Both the position numbers and the translations under genes were made by a program. Below are positions 16,085 to 24,317 of a stretch of DNA of 64,000 nt, in pieces. The DNA comes from MH13 sp040219355. Its GTDB lineage: Bacteria > Pseudomonadota > Alphaproteobacteria > Rhizobiales > MH13. Each line of letters starts with the position of its first letter. The first letter of the stretch is position 1. The stretch is from assembly GCA_040219355.1 (NCBI GenBank), contig JAVJSN010000014.1:124001-188000 (forward strand). The letters are read 5' to 3'. A model generated the notes under the pieces. It made no database searches and was not told the DNA's origin. It worked only from the letters and a program-made list of their open reading frames with translations.

Positions 16085-17650
16085 TCAGACCATATTGTCG
16101 GGCACATACATCTTTGAAGCCGCAAAACGTTTGGTGCGGTGATGGGGGTACAAAGCTAAAAACGTATCTTGACTTGGGGCCGAAGCAAACCGGAAAGCGT
16201 CAACCACAGAAGAGGTCTTGTCCTCGAGGATATTCGGCGCTTGTAAAGTTTTGAAATGCTTTGCCCACAGCGCCTGCTGGAACGCTGAAACTGCCGCGGC
16301 GTCACGCCAGACCACACCGCTTTCCGTGTCCCACCGCATGCTGCGACCATTCAGATTGGCGGACGACACCACTGCTTGCCGCCCGTCAACGATCATAACT
16401 TTGGAATGGACATAGATGATCGGCTGGCGATTGACACGTGCATGTTCGGTGATGTCGTCCGGATCACCCTCGGGCGCTTTGGCACCGACCAAGCTCAGAA
16501 AAATCACGCGATCCCCGAAAGCACGCTTGATTGTGTCCACGGCCCGCGCCTGAAGCCAGGTTCCATGTTTGGAATCGGGCCCCGTGTTGTTTTCAAACGC
16601 CAAATCGTCTGGTGCAGCTGGCAGCAGCGCGACGAGGTGTAGCTTGGGATTTTGCGCGGCGCGTCTTCCCAGCACTTCGGCGATCACGCGGGAGCGCAGA
16701 TACTGCGTTTCCAGATAGATTAGGTCGTTGGCCGTTTCGATAAGCTGGCAATGCGCTTCTTCGATCTCATGGACTTGGTCATGCGGACCAATCGACAGAG
16801 CGCCTTGTCGCGGCGAGGCGAAAGTGCGTACAAACTCCAGCGCTCGGCTTTTGCCTGGTGGATTGCTTGTATCGGCAGTAAGCGGAGTGAGATTTTGCCC
16901 ATGATCTTGGGTTCCAATGGCATTGTTCCAGAGATTGGCAAAGTGCTGCGCAGCTTGGCGTGTTGGCTCTACTTCCCCTTCGACCTGCAGCGACACATCG
17001 TGCCATGTTTGGTCCGCCGGTCGCTCATGCGTCGCGTCGTCATAGCGCCGCTCATTGACATCCAAACCGCCGAGGATCATGCGGTCTTGATCGACGATCA
17101 TCAGCTTCTCGTGATGCACCAAGGGATGCAGGCTGAAAGGCGGCCAGCGCTTGGCTGCTTTCCGGCTTGATGGATTAGTGTTCAGCCATGCCCGAAGTCC
17201 AGGATACAGGTGCGCAATCTCATGCTCGCTGGTCCCATCGACCCGAAGATCAGCCAGCTTTTGCCTTAGTCTATGCCTGGCAGGCCACCAGAAGGCCAGA
17301 CGCGGCAACCATCCAAGTTCATGGGGGTGCAGTGCAGCTACCGCCTGCATGTTGATAGTTGCAGCCTCGCGAAAACCCTCAACCGAACGATGGCTAAGCC
17401 CATGCAAATCCGTGGCGCCAATGGCATCAAAGTCCGTCAGCCGAATGCGCCAGTCGACGCCTCGCGCGCAGGACCAGCGAGCGAGATCAGCCCATGTCTG
17501 CAAACCCTCGTCGGTTGCTTCTGCGCTACGCAGCTTGGTTTGCGGATCGAAGATGCGGAACGCCAACCAGACGGACTGGCTGGCCCCCATCACCATGCGC
17601 TCCATCGCTGGATAGGCCTGAGAAGCCTGAATAAGCGGGGTGACCGGCAT
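16085..17650 (-). CDS. phospholipase D-like protein with two HKD motifs
   Basis: A 521-residue PLD-superfamily protein. The two catalytic HxK motifs are VHHEKLMIVDQDRMILGG in the N-terminal half and VHSKVMIVDGRQAVVSSANLNGRSM in the C-terminal half, so an active dimer-like site is intact. It has no signal peptide. Members act on phosphodiester bonds of phospholipids (cardiolipin synthase and phospholipase D types); the size and motifs fit a cytoplasmic or peripheral-membrane PLD rather than cardiolipin synthase, which has N-terminal helices. It is transcribed away from ecfG with a 179-base gap that holds a palindrome. Confidence 0.88.
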   Translation of the reverse strand: MPVTPLIQASQAYPAMERMVMGASQSVWLAFRIFDPQTKLRSAEATDEGLQTWADLARWSCARGVDWRIRLTDFDAIGATDLHGLSHRSVEGFREAATINMQAVAALHPHELGWLPRLAFWWPARHRLRQKLADLRVDGTSEHEIAHLYPGLRAWLNTNPSSRKAAKRWPPFSLHPLVHHEKLMIVDQDRMILGGLDVNERRYDDATHERPADQTWHDVSLQVEGEVEPTRQAAQHFANLWNNAIGTQDHGQNLTPLTADTSNPPGKSRALEFVRTFASPRQGALSIGPHDQVHEIEEAHCQLIETANDLIYLETQYLRSRVIAEVLGRRAAQNPKLHLVALLPAAPDDLAFENNTGPDSKHGTWLQARAVDTIKRAFGDRVIFLSLVGAKAPEGDPDDITEHARVNRQPIIYVHSKVMIVDGRQAVVSSANLNGRSMRWDTESGVVWRDAAAVSAFQQALWAKHFKTLQAPNILEDKTSSVVDAFRFASAPSQDTFLALYPHHRTKRFAASKMYVPDNMV

Positions 17651-17667
17651 GACACTCTCTTATGGGC

Positions 17668-17684
17668 GGCGTTGGTCCAACGCC
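17668..17684. promoter_or_regulatory. 17-bp palindrome upstream of the PLD gene
   Basis: GGCGTTGG and CCAACGCC flank a single T, 18 bases before the PLD start. It could be a repressor site or a leader hairpin over the ribosome region. No other copy was noticed. Confidence 0.45.
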
Positions 17685-17829
17685 TACCACTCTAACAGTT
17701 CAATAGCGCCTGCAATCAACAACCGATCCGCATGGCCGGGTGGGCAAAGTGCAAACAACGACGACAGAACATTGCTCTGCTGTCGCTGTTTTCAAAGTGT
17801 GAGCTTGGCAGTTATTCGCCTTCACCCTT

Positions 17830-18393
17830 TCAGGCGGCAGCCCCGCGCTCGAATGCCGTGGAGATTTCACGCGCCGATTGTGAATGAACTTGCGGTGATG
17901 CCGACAGTTGTTGGCTGCCATTCATCAACTCTTCCAATTCCGCACGGGCGCGCGAAACGCGGCTTTTCACCGTTCCGGGTTTAGAGCCCATGATTTCGGC
18001 TGCTTCTTCGTAAGAATAGCCGCTGGCTGTTACCAGAAGCAGCGCTTCGCGCTTTTCAGCGGCGATCATTTGCAGAGCAGACATCAGATCTTTGACCTCA
18101 AGGCTGTCGTGCTGGTGGTCAGGAGCAACCAGGGTGGCTGCAAAATGGCCTTCGCCATCTTCCACTTCACGGCGACGTTTGCGGCCTTCAGAAAAATACT
18201 GGTTGCGCAAAATGGTAATCAACCAGGCCTGCGCGTTCGAACCTTCCTGGAAAGAATCGATTTTTGCCAGCGCCTTTGTCAAGGCTTCCTGAACCAAGTC
18301 ATCTGCGCGAACCGCGTTACCGCACAGCGAACGAGCGAAAGCGCGCAATGCTGGAATGGCGTCGATGAACTGTTTTTTGACGGCAGCACTCAT
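17830..18393 (-). CDS. ecfG: EcfG-type general stress sigma factor
   Basis: A 187-residue ECF sigma factor. Region 2 spans about residues 10-80 (ALRAFARSLCGNAVRADDLVQEALTKAL, AWLITILRN) and region 4 about 105-160 (ALQMIAAEKREALLLV, SYEEAAEIMGSKPGTVKSRVSRAR). The lack of other domains and the pairing with nepR identify it as the alphaproteobacterial EcfG (RpoE-like) stress sigma. It recognises GGAAC-N16/17-CGTT promoters when released from NepR by phosphorylated PhyR. Its start overlaps the nepR stop by four bases. A perfect EcfG site precedes nepR, so the pair should activate itself. Confidence 0.93.
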   Translation of the reverse strand: MSAAVKKQFIDAIPALRAFARSLCGNAVRADDLVQEALTKALAKIDSFQEGSNAQAWLITILRNQYFSEGRKRRREVEDGEGHFAATLVAPDHQHDSLEVKDLMSALQMIAAEKREALLLVTASGYSYEEAAEIMGSKPGTVKSRVSRARAELEELMNGSQQLSASPQVHSQSAREISTAFERGAAA

Positions 18394-18656
18394 CGGCTAT
18401 CTCCAGTCGACGCAGAGGAGCCACCGGCGGTCGTCGAAACCTCTTGCTCGCCATCCTCCTCGTCATCCAGTGCATCCAGAAGTGCCAACATGTCGTCGGG
18501 AATGCCTTCTTCCACTGTGGAGCGGTAGAGTTGCTTCAAGCTGGAAGCCACCCAATCTTCGTTTTGTTCGCCATAGGTCAAAGCGGCCTCATCGTCAGAT
18601 TGCTGGTTTTCACCCTGGTTGGAATTTTCGCTTGGCTGCTTGCCAGTCATGCGCAT
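18390..18656 (-). CDS. nepR: anti-sigma factor NepR
   Basis: An 88-residue acidic protein. Its core WVASSLKQLYRSTVEEGIPD and the following MLALLDALDD fit the NepR signature (two amphipathic helices ending in a Leu-rich stretch). NepR holds EcfG inactive and is itself captured by phosphorylated PhyR. The N- and C-terminal tails are low-complexity and acidic or Ser-rich, as usual. The ATG at 18656 has AAGGAAGGA just upstream; a longer open frame to 18863 crosses the phyR control region and is rejected. The cistron is transcribed divergently from phyR. Confidence 0.92.
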   Translation of the reverse strand: MRMTGKQPSENSNQGENQQSDDEAALTYGEQNEDWVASSLKQLYRSTVEEGIPDDMLALLDALDDEEDGEQEVSTTAGGSSASTGDSR

Positions 18657-18679
18657 TGTTCCTTCCTTCGTGGACTGCA

Positions 18680-18704
18680 AACGCAGCTCGTTATAAAAAG
18701 TTCC
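18680..18704 (-). promoter_or_regulatory. EcfG-type promoter of nepR-ecfG
   Basis: Read on the minus strand: GGAAC (18700-18704), 16-base spacer, CGTT (18680-18683). It is a perfect match to the EcfG consensus and about 24 bases upstream of the nepR start, consistent with positive autoregulation. Confidence 0.85.
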
Positions 18705-18785
18705 AAAAAAAAATTCAAAAGATGGAACCATATTCGGACCAGCGCATAAACAGGTAAATACTGCCGCCCAATCCAGGAGCCAAGA

Positions 18786-19589
18786 ATGTCGACCATGAGC
18801 GAAACAATTCGTCCCCACCTGCCATTTTTGCGGCGGTATGCCCGTGCGCTCACGGGGTCGCAAAAGTCGGGTGATGCATATGTGCGCGCGTGCCTTGAAG
18901 CGCTGATTGCCGATCGCTCAATGTTTGACAAAGCGCTGTCACCGCGGGTTGCTCTTTACAAAGTGTTCCATGCGCTTTGGTCGTCATCGAACTCTCAACC
19001 CGCTTCAGCCACAGATGCGAGCCTTTTCGAACGCACCGCTCAGGAACGCTTAGAGCGTATGGCGCCTGAGAACCGTCAGGCGCTGCTATTAAAATCCTTA
19101 GAACAATTCTCTGAGGAGCATGTGGCTTTGATTATGGATCGTTCGCCCATGGACGTGGCGCTGTTGGTGGAGCGCGCCATCAGCGAGATCACCGAAAGTG
19201 TAAAAGCCGATGTTTTGATCATCGAAGATGAACCGCTCATCTCAATGGATTTGGCTGAAATCGTCGAGGATCTCGGTCATGTCGTCAGTGGCCAAGCCAC
19301 CACGGCATCGCAAGCGGTTGCTGCGGCTGGCGCGAAGAAGCCAGATTTGGTGTTGGCCGACATTCAACTGGCCGATGGATCATCGGGGATCGATGCCGTC
19401 AAAACCATTTTGAAAGACATTGACGTACCGGTGATCTTCATCACCTCGTTCCCGGAACGGTTGCTCACTGGTGAGCGCCCCGAGCCGACATTCCTGATCA
19501 CCAAACCATATGAGCCTGACATGGTTCGAGCGGCTGTTTCTCAAGCGCTTTTCTTCCGCTCCACCAAACCGTTGGAGTTGGCATTTTAA
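18786..19589 (+). CDS. phyR: PhyR anti-anti-sigma response regulator
   Basis: A 267-residue protein with the inverted PhyR layout. The N-terminal EcfG-mimicking sigma-like domain (LPFLRRYARALTGSQKSGDAYVRACLEAL, then LERMAPENRQALLLKSLEQFSEEHVALIM) is followed by a receiver domain from about residue 145 (VLIIEDEPLISMDLAEIVEDLGH). The phospho-acceptor Asp is about residue 192 in VLADIQLADG, and the Lys is in FLITKPYEPD. Phosphorylation exposes the sigma-like domain, which sequesters NepR. It is divergent from nepR-ecfG. A GGAAC at 18724 lies upstream but lacks a matching CGTT. Confidence 0.95.
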   Translation: MSTMSETIRPHLPFLRRYARALTGSQKSGDAYVRACLEALIADRSMFDKALSPRVALYKVFHALWSSSNSQPASATDASLFERTAQERLERMAPENRQALLLKSLEQFSEEHVALIMDRSPMDVALLVERAISEITESVKADVLIIEDEPLISMDLAEIVEDLGHVVSGQATTASQAVAAAGAKKPDLVLADIQLADGSSGIDAVKTILKDIDVPVIFITSFPERLLTGERPEPTFLITKPYEPDMVRAAVSQALFFRSTKPLELAF

Positions 19590-19629
19590 CGCGCTGCTAA
19601 GCATAATCTCGCAGGCAAAAACTGTACGT

Positions 19630-19654
19630 GGAACGATCGGCGGATGGCGCCGTT
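19630..19654 (+). promoter_or_regulatory. EcfG-type promoter of the PNPOx-like gene
   Basis: GGAAC (19630-19634), 16-base spacer, CGTT (19651-19654). It is a perfect consensus 35 bases before the ATG at 19689. It probably also drives the AI-2E-type gene that follows. Confidence 0.85.
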
Positions 19655-19688
19655 GTGTTTGTTGAAAATCATTAAAATGAGGTTCAAC

Positions 19689-20258
19689 ATGTCATTGTTT
19701 AGTCGACAGCCGCCGCGCAAAGATAGCCAAGATCAACTGTGGAATCTGCTCGGTGATCACAACACCTTTATGCTGGTGACAAAAGGTTCGGAACGGGACG
19801 CAACTCCTGTGCGGGCTAGGCCGATGGCCGGTTATCCGCGCCGTGATGAGCAGCGTATTTGGTTTTTGGCACACAAGGATGGCGTCAAGGACGACGAAAT
19901 TGCGATGAACCCACAAGTGTGCGTCACATTATCTGATCCCGGTAAGCAGCACTTTGTGTCGATCAGCGGTAAAGCTTCGGTGAAGCACGATCTGGCGCGA
20001 AAACGCGACCTTTGGTCTGTTGCAGCACAAGCATGGTTTCCCGACGGGCCGGAAGATCCCAATATCCAGCTTCTGTGTGTTGATGTGGACAAAGGCGAGT
20101 TTTGGGACGGGAACCCCAACCCGATCATCGTTGCAGTCAAAATGGCGCGCGCCGTCGCCGAAAGAAAAGATATCAATCTTGGTGAAAACGAGAAGGTGGA
20201 CTTTAAGCGTGAATCTACCGGAACACCGACATCACTGTCGTTCTCTTCGCGCCATTAG
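19689..20258 (+). CDS. pyridoxamine 5'-phosphate oxidase-like general stress protein
   Basis: A 189-residue split-barrel flavin-binding protein of the general stress protein 26 type. It has the N-terminal LWNLLGDHNTFMLVT segment, the ARPMAGYPRRDEQRIWFLAHKDGVKDDEIAMNPQVCVTL core of the PNPOx-like fold, and QHFVSISGKASVKHDLARKRDLW. Such proteins bind FMN or FAD; the substrate is usually unknown. The ATG at 19689 follows ATGAGG and lies 35 bases after a perfect EcfG promoter, so it should be part of the general stress response. The frame is open to 19644, but that start would overlap the promoter. The next gene begins 10 bases after its stop. Confidence 0.87.
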   Translation: MSLFSRQPPRKDSQDQLWNLLGDHNTFMLVTKGSERDATPVRARPMAGYPRRDEQRIWFLAHKDGVKDDEIAMNPQVCVTLSDPGKQHFVSISGKASVKHDLARKRDLWSVAAQAWFPDGPEDPNIQLLCVDVDKGEFWDGNPNPIIVAVKMARAVAERKDINLGENEKVDFKRESTGTPTSLSFSSRH

Positions 20259-20267
20259 GCATCGATA

Positions 20268-21374
20268 ATGCGCAGCCTCGCATCCGCTCAGCCGGAAACT
20301 GCCACGCTTCCGAGCAAAACCCGTTCAAGTTTTTCTGGTGTACGCGCCTCGATCGCTATCATTGCAGGCTGCGCATTGTTACCGGTGCTCTATTTTGGGG
20401 CGGGCTATTTTGTACCTATCGTCGCGGCTTTTGTGGCGGCGTTGATCATGGGGCCCGTTCAAGGCCGGTTGGTCGCGCGCGGCCTATCCGGCGGCTTTGC
20501 AGCAGGTCTGCAAGTGCTCAGCCTGTTGATAATCCTAGTTAGTCTCATCGGCCTTACAGCCGGGTCCTTTGCCAGTTGGGCCAACGATCTGCCGCGCATT
20601 GGCAATGCATTGGAAACGCTGATCGACGATGTGCGCCGCCTTGCCTGGCGCCTACAGTCTGCAGGTCAGGCTGTGGAGGAAGCGATGGGCGTAGACCCTG
20701 TCGAGTCGGGCAGTCAATTAGGTGCGCTTTTCAGCAACGGCGTTGGCCTGGTCGCGCTCCAAACACCTATTTTTCTTGGACAGTTGGTGGTGTTTTTCGC
20801 CCTGCTTTTCTTTTTTCTGGAGAGCCGTATGCGTCTACGCGCCGGCATTCTGCGCTTGTGCATGACGCGCGAAACACGTTTGCGAGCAGCGCACGTTTTT
20901 CGGGATGCGGAACAACAAGTCAGCACCTATTTGATAACCGTGACGGCCATCAACGCCGTTTTGGGCGTGGCGACGGCACTGGCAATGTGGGCATTTGGAT
21001 TGCCCAATCCCTTGCTCTGGGGCGTGTTAGCTTTTGCGCTGAACTACGCGCCTTATCTTGGCCCAAGCATCTTAATTGTGTTGCTCTTGGGTGCGGGCTT
21101 GGTCAGCTTCGATGAACCCGGTCAAGCGTTGTTTCCAGCGCTTGCCTTCTTTAGCTTAAACGCGCTCGAAGCGAACTTCTTCACACCTAGCATCGTCGGC
21201 AGCCAAGTGAAGCTGGAGCCGGCGATTCTCATCATGGCGCTGGTATTGCTGTTTGGCCTTTGGGGTATCGCTGGTGCAATGTTGGCAGTGCCGCTTCTTC
21301 TCATCCTGCAAGCGGTGCTTAGTCATACCGTGATCCGCGCTGGAAAACCCAGGCGGGCACCTCACGCCAAATGA
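20268..21374 (+). CDS. AI-2E family transporter (PerM-like permease)
   Basis: A 368-residue integral membrane protein with about eight hydrophobic segments and the family pattern. An N-terminal pair of helices (IAIIAGCALLPVLYFGAGYFVPIVAAFVAALI) is followed by a long soluble loop with a helical hairpin, then SQVSTYLITVTAINAVLG-like and LNYAPYLGPSI segments. Family members export autoinducer-2 or act as Na/H antiporters; the substrate cannot be assigned here. It lies 10 bases after the PNPOx-like gene and is probably co-transcribed from the EcfG promoter at 19630. It ends at a strong terminator. Confidence 0.85.
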   Translation: MRSLASAQPETATLPSKTRSSFSGVRASIAIIAGCALLPVLYFGAGYFVPIVAAFVAALIMGPVQGRLVARGLSGGFAAGLQVLSLLIILVSLIGLTAGSFASWANDLPRIGNALETLIDDVRRLAWRLQSAGQAVEEAMGVDPVESGSQLGALFSNGVGLVALQTPIFLGQLVVFFALLFFFLESRMRLRAGILRLCMTRETRLRAAHVFRDAEQQVSTYLITVTAINAVLGVATALAMWAFGLPNPLLWGVLAFALNYAPYLGPSILIVLLLGAGLVSFDEPGQALFPALAFFSLNALEANFFTPSIVGSQVKLEPAILIMALVLLFGLWGIAGAMLAVPLLLILQAVLSHTVIRAGKPRRAPHAK

Positions 21375-21390
21375 ATGGTTCCGACAGTTA

Positions 21391-21430
21391 AGAAAAGCCC
21401 CAAGTCCATCGGATGGTTTGGGGCTTTTCT
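21391..21430. terminator. bidirectional terminator between AI-2E and mscS genes
   Basis: A 13-bp arm AGAAAAGCCCCAA pairs with TTGGGGCTTTTCT around an inner CCATC/GATGG hairpin. It has A-rich and T-rich flanks in both directions, and the convergent mscS stop codon touches its right end. Confidence 0.85.
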
Positions 21431-22305
21431 TACGAGCGCTGCAATTTTAGTGGGTCATCAAATTGCACCGTGCGAATTGGGAAGGGTATGTCGATGCCTT
21501 TAGCATCCAACGCTTCTTTGACATTCTTCATCACGTGATAGTTTGTCTGATATGATATCATTGTATCCGTCCACCAGCGCGCCCGGATGTTGATCGACGA
21601 TCCTGCCAGATCAACCAGACCTGCGTCTGGTGCCGGATCGGACAGCACATTTTCGGTGCGTTTTACCGCGTCCAAAATAGTGTCAATCGCCTCATCAATG
21701 TCGGTGTCATAGCCGACACCGAAATCGTATTTTCGGCGCAAATATGGCTGGGCGGTCATGACCATGACGGCGTTGGTGAAGATTTCGCCATTGGGGATGA
21801 TAATCAAACGCTTGTCGAATGTGCTGATCTTCGTGGACCGTGTGGAAATCTCTTCGACAATCCCCTCGAAATCTTCGTAGCGGATCCAGTCACCCTCGGT
21901 AAAAGGCTGACGAATGAGGATCAAAATACCGGCTAGGAAGTTCTGCAGAATATCACGAAACGCAAATCCGATTGCCACGGAGCCAACTCCGAGAAGCTGG
22001 AATAACTCAGCCGCTCCAATGCTGGGCGCAACGATAGATATAGCAATCAATCCACCAGCGAATATGATCGCGATGAAGGCCAGGCGGCCCATCGCAACAC
22101 CCAGGGAGTGTTTCGATGCCTTCCGGCCAACCAAGCGCTGCACTCCAAAGCGCGCAAATCGGGCCGCTATGTAAAAGGTCACCAGCACCAGGAGGGCAAT
22201 AACAAGGAGGGGGATCAGACCAATAAGGCCGTTGATCATAGCAGTAACGGTGTCGACGGCCGTCGAGATGTCTGCGTCTACGGCTTCAACGTCGAGCTCA
22301 TTCAT
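21430..22305 (-). CDS. small-conductance mechanosensitive channel, MscS family
   Basis: A 291-residue channel. Three N-terminal membrane helices (about residues 20-110) precede the pore helix with the Gly/Ala pattern LLGVGSVAIGFAFRDILQNFLAGILILIRQPF. The beta domain follows (FEGIVEEISTRSTKISTFDKRLIIIPNG), then a C-terminal alpha/beta part. It opens under membrane tension to release solutes at hypo-osmotic shock. The ATG at 22305 follows AGGA and matches the family N-terminus; the open frame to 22440 runs back over the csbD terminator and is rejected. No EcfG site was seen directly upstream. Confidence 0.9.
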   Translation of the reverse strand: MNELDVEAVDADISTAVDTVTAMINGLIGLIPLLVIALLVLVTFYIAARFARFGVQRLVGRKASKHSLGVAMGRLAFIAIIFAGGLIAISIVAPSIGAAELFQLLGVGSVAIGFAFRDILQNFLAGILILIRQPFTEGDWIRYEDFEGIVEEISTRSTKISTFDKRLIIIPNGEIFTNAVMVMTAQPYLRRKYDFGVGYDTDIDEAIDTILDAVKRTENVLSDPAPDAGLVDLAGSSINIRARWWTDTMISYQTNYHVMKNVKEALDAKGIDIPFPIRTVQFDDPLKLQRS

Positions 22306-22444
22306 TTGCTTATCCTGGAGATCGGGGAGGGTGGTTGGCGGCGCGTCCTCGCGCCTCGGTGACGCCCGCGCGAGCTGCACCGGAAATTTTTGGTGTTGCT
22401 GCCTTAAATCGCGAAAAAGACAAAGCCCAACACAACGCAAGAAA

Positions 22445-22473
22445 GCCCCGCTACGGTCGCACCGTAGCGGGGC
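22445..22473 (-). terminator. rho-independent terminator of csbD
   Basis: A 13-bp perfect G/C-rich stem (GCCCCGCTACGGT with ACCGTAGCGGGGC) has a 3-base loop. On the minus strand it is followed by TTTCTT. Confidence 0.85.
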
Positions 22474-22520
22474 CTCTCAAAGCGTGGTTTGTTTGTTTGA
22501 AACATCAAACCGACATTTGC

Positions 22521-22721
22521 TTAATTGAATTTTGCGGCCATCGCGTCAATTTCGCGCTCGGCTTCTTCTTTGGTCTTGCCATACTGGGCTTGCAGCTTGC
22601 CTGCTAGCTTTTCGCGCTTACCATCGATCTCTTTCCAATCGTCGTCGGTGAGCTCGCCCCACTTCTCTTTCGCAGCGCCCTGGAATTCGGTCCACTTGCC
22701 TTTAACTTGGTCCCAATTCAT
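22521..22721 (-). CDS. CsbD-family stress protein
   Basis: A 66-residue, highly charged protein with the CsbD/YjbJ signature MNWDQVKGKWTEFQGAAKEKWGEL, followed by GKREKLAGKLQAQYGKTKEEAEREI. CsbD genes belong to general stress regulons in Bacillus and proteobacteria; the molecular role is unclear. GAGGTAC lies upstream of the ATG. The gene is preceded by a perfect EcfG promoter (22787-22811) and followed by its own terminator, so it is monocistronic. Confidence 0.93.
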   Translation of the reverse strand: MNWDQVKGKWTEFQGAAKEKWGELTDDDWKEIDGKREKLAGKLQAQYGKTKEEAEREIDAMAAKFN

Positions 22722-22786
22722 TGTGAGTACCTCCTCGTCAGATGTTAAAACACGTCAAATACGCAGACTTGCGCATCTAGCTTAAC

Positions 22787-22811
22787 AACGTCGATGCAGG
22801 CCTCACGTTCC
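22787..22811 (-). promoter_or_regulatory. EcfG-type promoter of csbD
   Basis: On the minus strand GGAAC (22807-22811), 16-base spacer, CGTT (22787-22790). It is a perfect consensus 66 bases upstream of the csbD ATG. Confidence 0.85.
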
Positions 22812-22839
22812 AAGACAGCGGCAAAAAACTTTGTGGCTG

Positions 22840-22864
22840 GGAACTTGGATCGCTATGGCACGTA
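22840..22864 (+). promoter_or_regulatory. EcfG-like promoter of the HWE kinase gene
   Basis: GGAAC (22840-22844), 16-base spacer, CGTA (22861-22864). It has one mismatch to the -10 element and lies 16 bases before the kinase ATG. It is back to back with the csbD promoter. Confidence 0.6.
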
Positions 22865-22879
22865 GAAGCAGGTGGTCAC

Positions 22880-24295
22880 ATGGATAAGGCGGCAGATATG
22901 GACGAGTTTCGGGTTGAAGAATTTGAGGATATCGAGCGACGTATTCTTCTTCAGTCCCTTGTTGACAGCTCCACATGCCTGCTGACCTTCAATGAGGCTG
23001 GTATTGTTGCCAAGGCTCGCAACATAGGGTTTGCCTCCGAACGCTTTGCACTGCTTAAAGGCGCTCCTGATCGAACCTTTAGCGATGCAGATTGTGCTGG
23101 ACGAAACATTGCTGAAATCTGGCCGCCGGACCTCCTACCTATCACGCAGATCGTCACCAACCGAGCGCTTAGCACTGGTCAAGACGCGAGCCTTGAACAC
23201 ACGCTAGCCGACGATAATCGTAACCCTATTCATCTGAAGTTCCGTGTTGGTGTGTCTGGTCAGCCCGACGAGAAATGCTTTCACCTGGCAATCACAGACA
23301 TCACAGCGCGTCGTCTGCAAACCACTCAGATGGAGGCCTACGGCCGAAACCTGAAGGAAGCAAATACCCGGCTCAGGCTCGCCCTTCACGGGTCAAAAAT
23401 CACGATATTCGAGCAGGACTTGGATCTGCGCTATACATTTATGGCCAATGCGCCTGCCTTTTTCGAAGAGTCGCCGATAGGAAAGACTGATCGCGACCTT
23501 TTTGGCCAAACTGGCGAAGACCTTACCACGTTAAAGCGCGAGACTGCGCTGTCCGGCAATGAATGGACTGGGCGCATTGACGTGCCGGACGGTGAACAGG
23601 GAACGATCAGTTACGATGTTGAGCTGGAACCGCGCTATTCTGCGCACGGCGATGTGATCGGTGTAATCGGTACGGCTATTGATCTTTCTGAGCTCAAACA
23701 ACACGAAGATGCCATGCGCTTGGCGATGCGCGAGATAACCCATCGCACCAAAAATTTGTTGGCTGTTATCCAGGCAACAGCGCGGCGCACCGCGTCCAAA
23801 GCGCCGACCAAAGAAGCTTTTGTCGATAGCTTTGCTGCCCGTCTATCGGCGATGTCACAGAGCCATGACTTGCTGGTGCGTTCGAACTGGCGCGGCGCTG
23901 ACATGGCCGAGCTTGTCGAACGCAATGCAAGCCAAGCAGGATCATCAAAGGAAGGCTCGTTTTTTGTAGAAGGACCGAGCAAAACGCTAACGAGCGATTC
24001 AGCGCAACACTTTGGTATGGCGTTGCACGAGTTGGTTTCTAACGCGCTGAAATACGGAGCGATGTCGATTGAGGGTGGGCAGGTGTCCGCGCGTTGGGAA
24101 GAGGTCGGCGACGACGTCCATTTCCACTGGGTCGAGACAGGTGGCCCAGAGGTTTCACCACCCACCAGCACAGGTTTCGGCACGTCCTACTTGCAACGCG
24201 CCATTTCGATGGCGTTAAACGCGCAAACCAGCCTGGATTTTGATCCGGCTGGTTTGCGATGTACGATCATTTTGCCGGGCGATTGTTTTCACTAA
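22880..24295 (+). CDS. HWE-family sensor histidine kinase with PAS domains
   Basis: A soluble 471-residue kinase. Residues about 20-140 and 155-275 look like two PAS-type sensor domains (the second has ALHGSKITIFEQDLDLRYTFMANAP and a GVIGTAIDLSELK exit). The HWE phospho-acceptor helix follows with His about 288 in MREITHRTKNLLAVIQ. The ATPase part has the N-box in ALHELVSNALKYGA, the family FHWVETGGP motif and a G-box GFGTSYLQRA. HWE kinases are the usual upstream partners of PhyR, so this one is a good candidate to control the local PhyR. It has no membrane segments. A GGAAC-N16-CGTA site lies just upstream. Confidence 0.9.
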   Translation: MDKAADMDEFRVEEFEDIERRILLQSLVDSSTCLLTFNEAGIVAKARNIGFASERFALLKGAPDRTFSDADCAGRNIAEIWPPDLLPITQIVTNRALSTGQDASLEHTLADDNRNPIHLKFRVGVSGQPDEKCFHLAITDITARRLQTTQMEAYGRNLKEANTRLRLALHGSKITIFEQDLDLRYTFMANAPAFFEESPIGKTDRDLFGQTGEDLTTLKRETALSGNEWTGRIDVPDGEQGTISYDVELEPRYSAHGDVIGVIGTAIDLSELKQHEDAMRLAMREITHRTKNLLAVIQATARRTASKAPTKEAFVDSFAARLSAMSQSHDLLVRSNWRGADMAELVERNASQAGSSKEGSFFVEGPSKTLTSDSAQHFGMALHELVSNALKYGAMSIEGGQVSARWEEVGDDVHFHWVETGGPEVSPPTSTGFGTSYLQRAISMALNAQTSLDFDPAGLRCTIILPGDCFH

Positions 24296-24317
24296 ATAAA
24301 GATCGCCCAGCCGATCT

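Noticed and set aside
16279..16303. GGAAC-N16-CGTC on the plus strand inside the PLD gene
   Set aside because: One mismatch, antisense within a gene, and no plus-strand gene start follows.
18724..18748. GGAAC upstream of phyR as a possible EcfG promoter
   Set aside because: At spacer 16 the -10 reads CATA and at 17 ATAA; neither fits CGTT, so phyR was not counted.
20220..20242. GGAAC followed by CGTT before the AI-2E-type gene
   Set aside because: The spacer is 14 bases, two short of every other site, and it lies inside the preceding gene.
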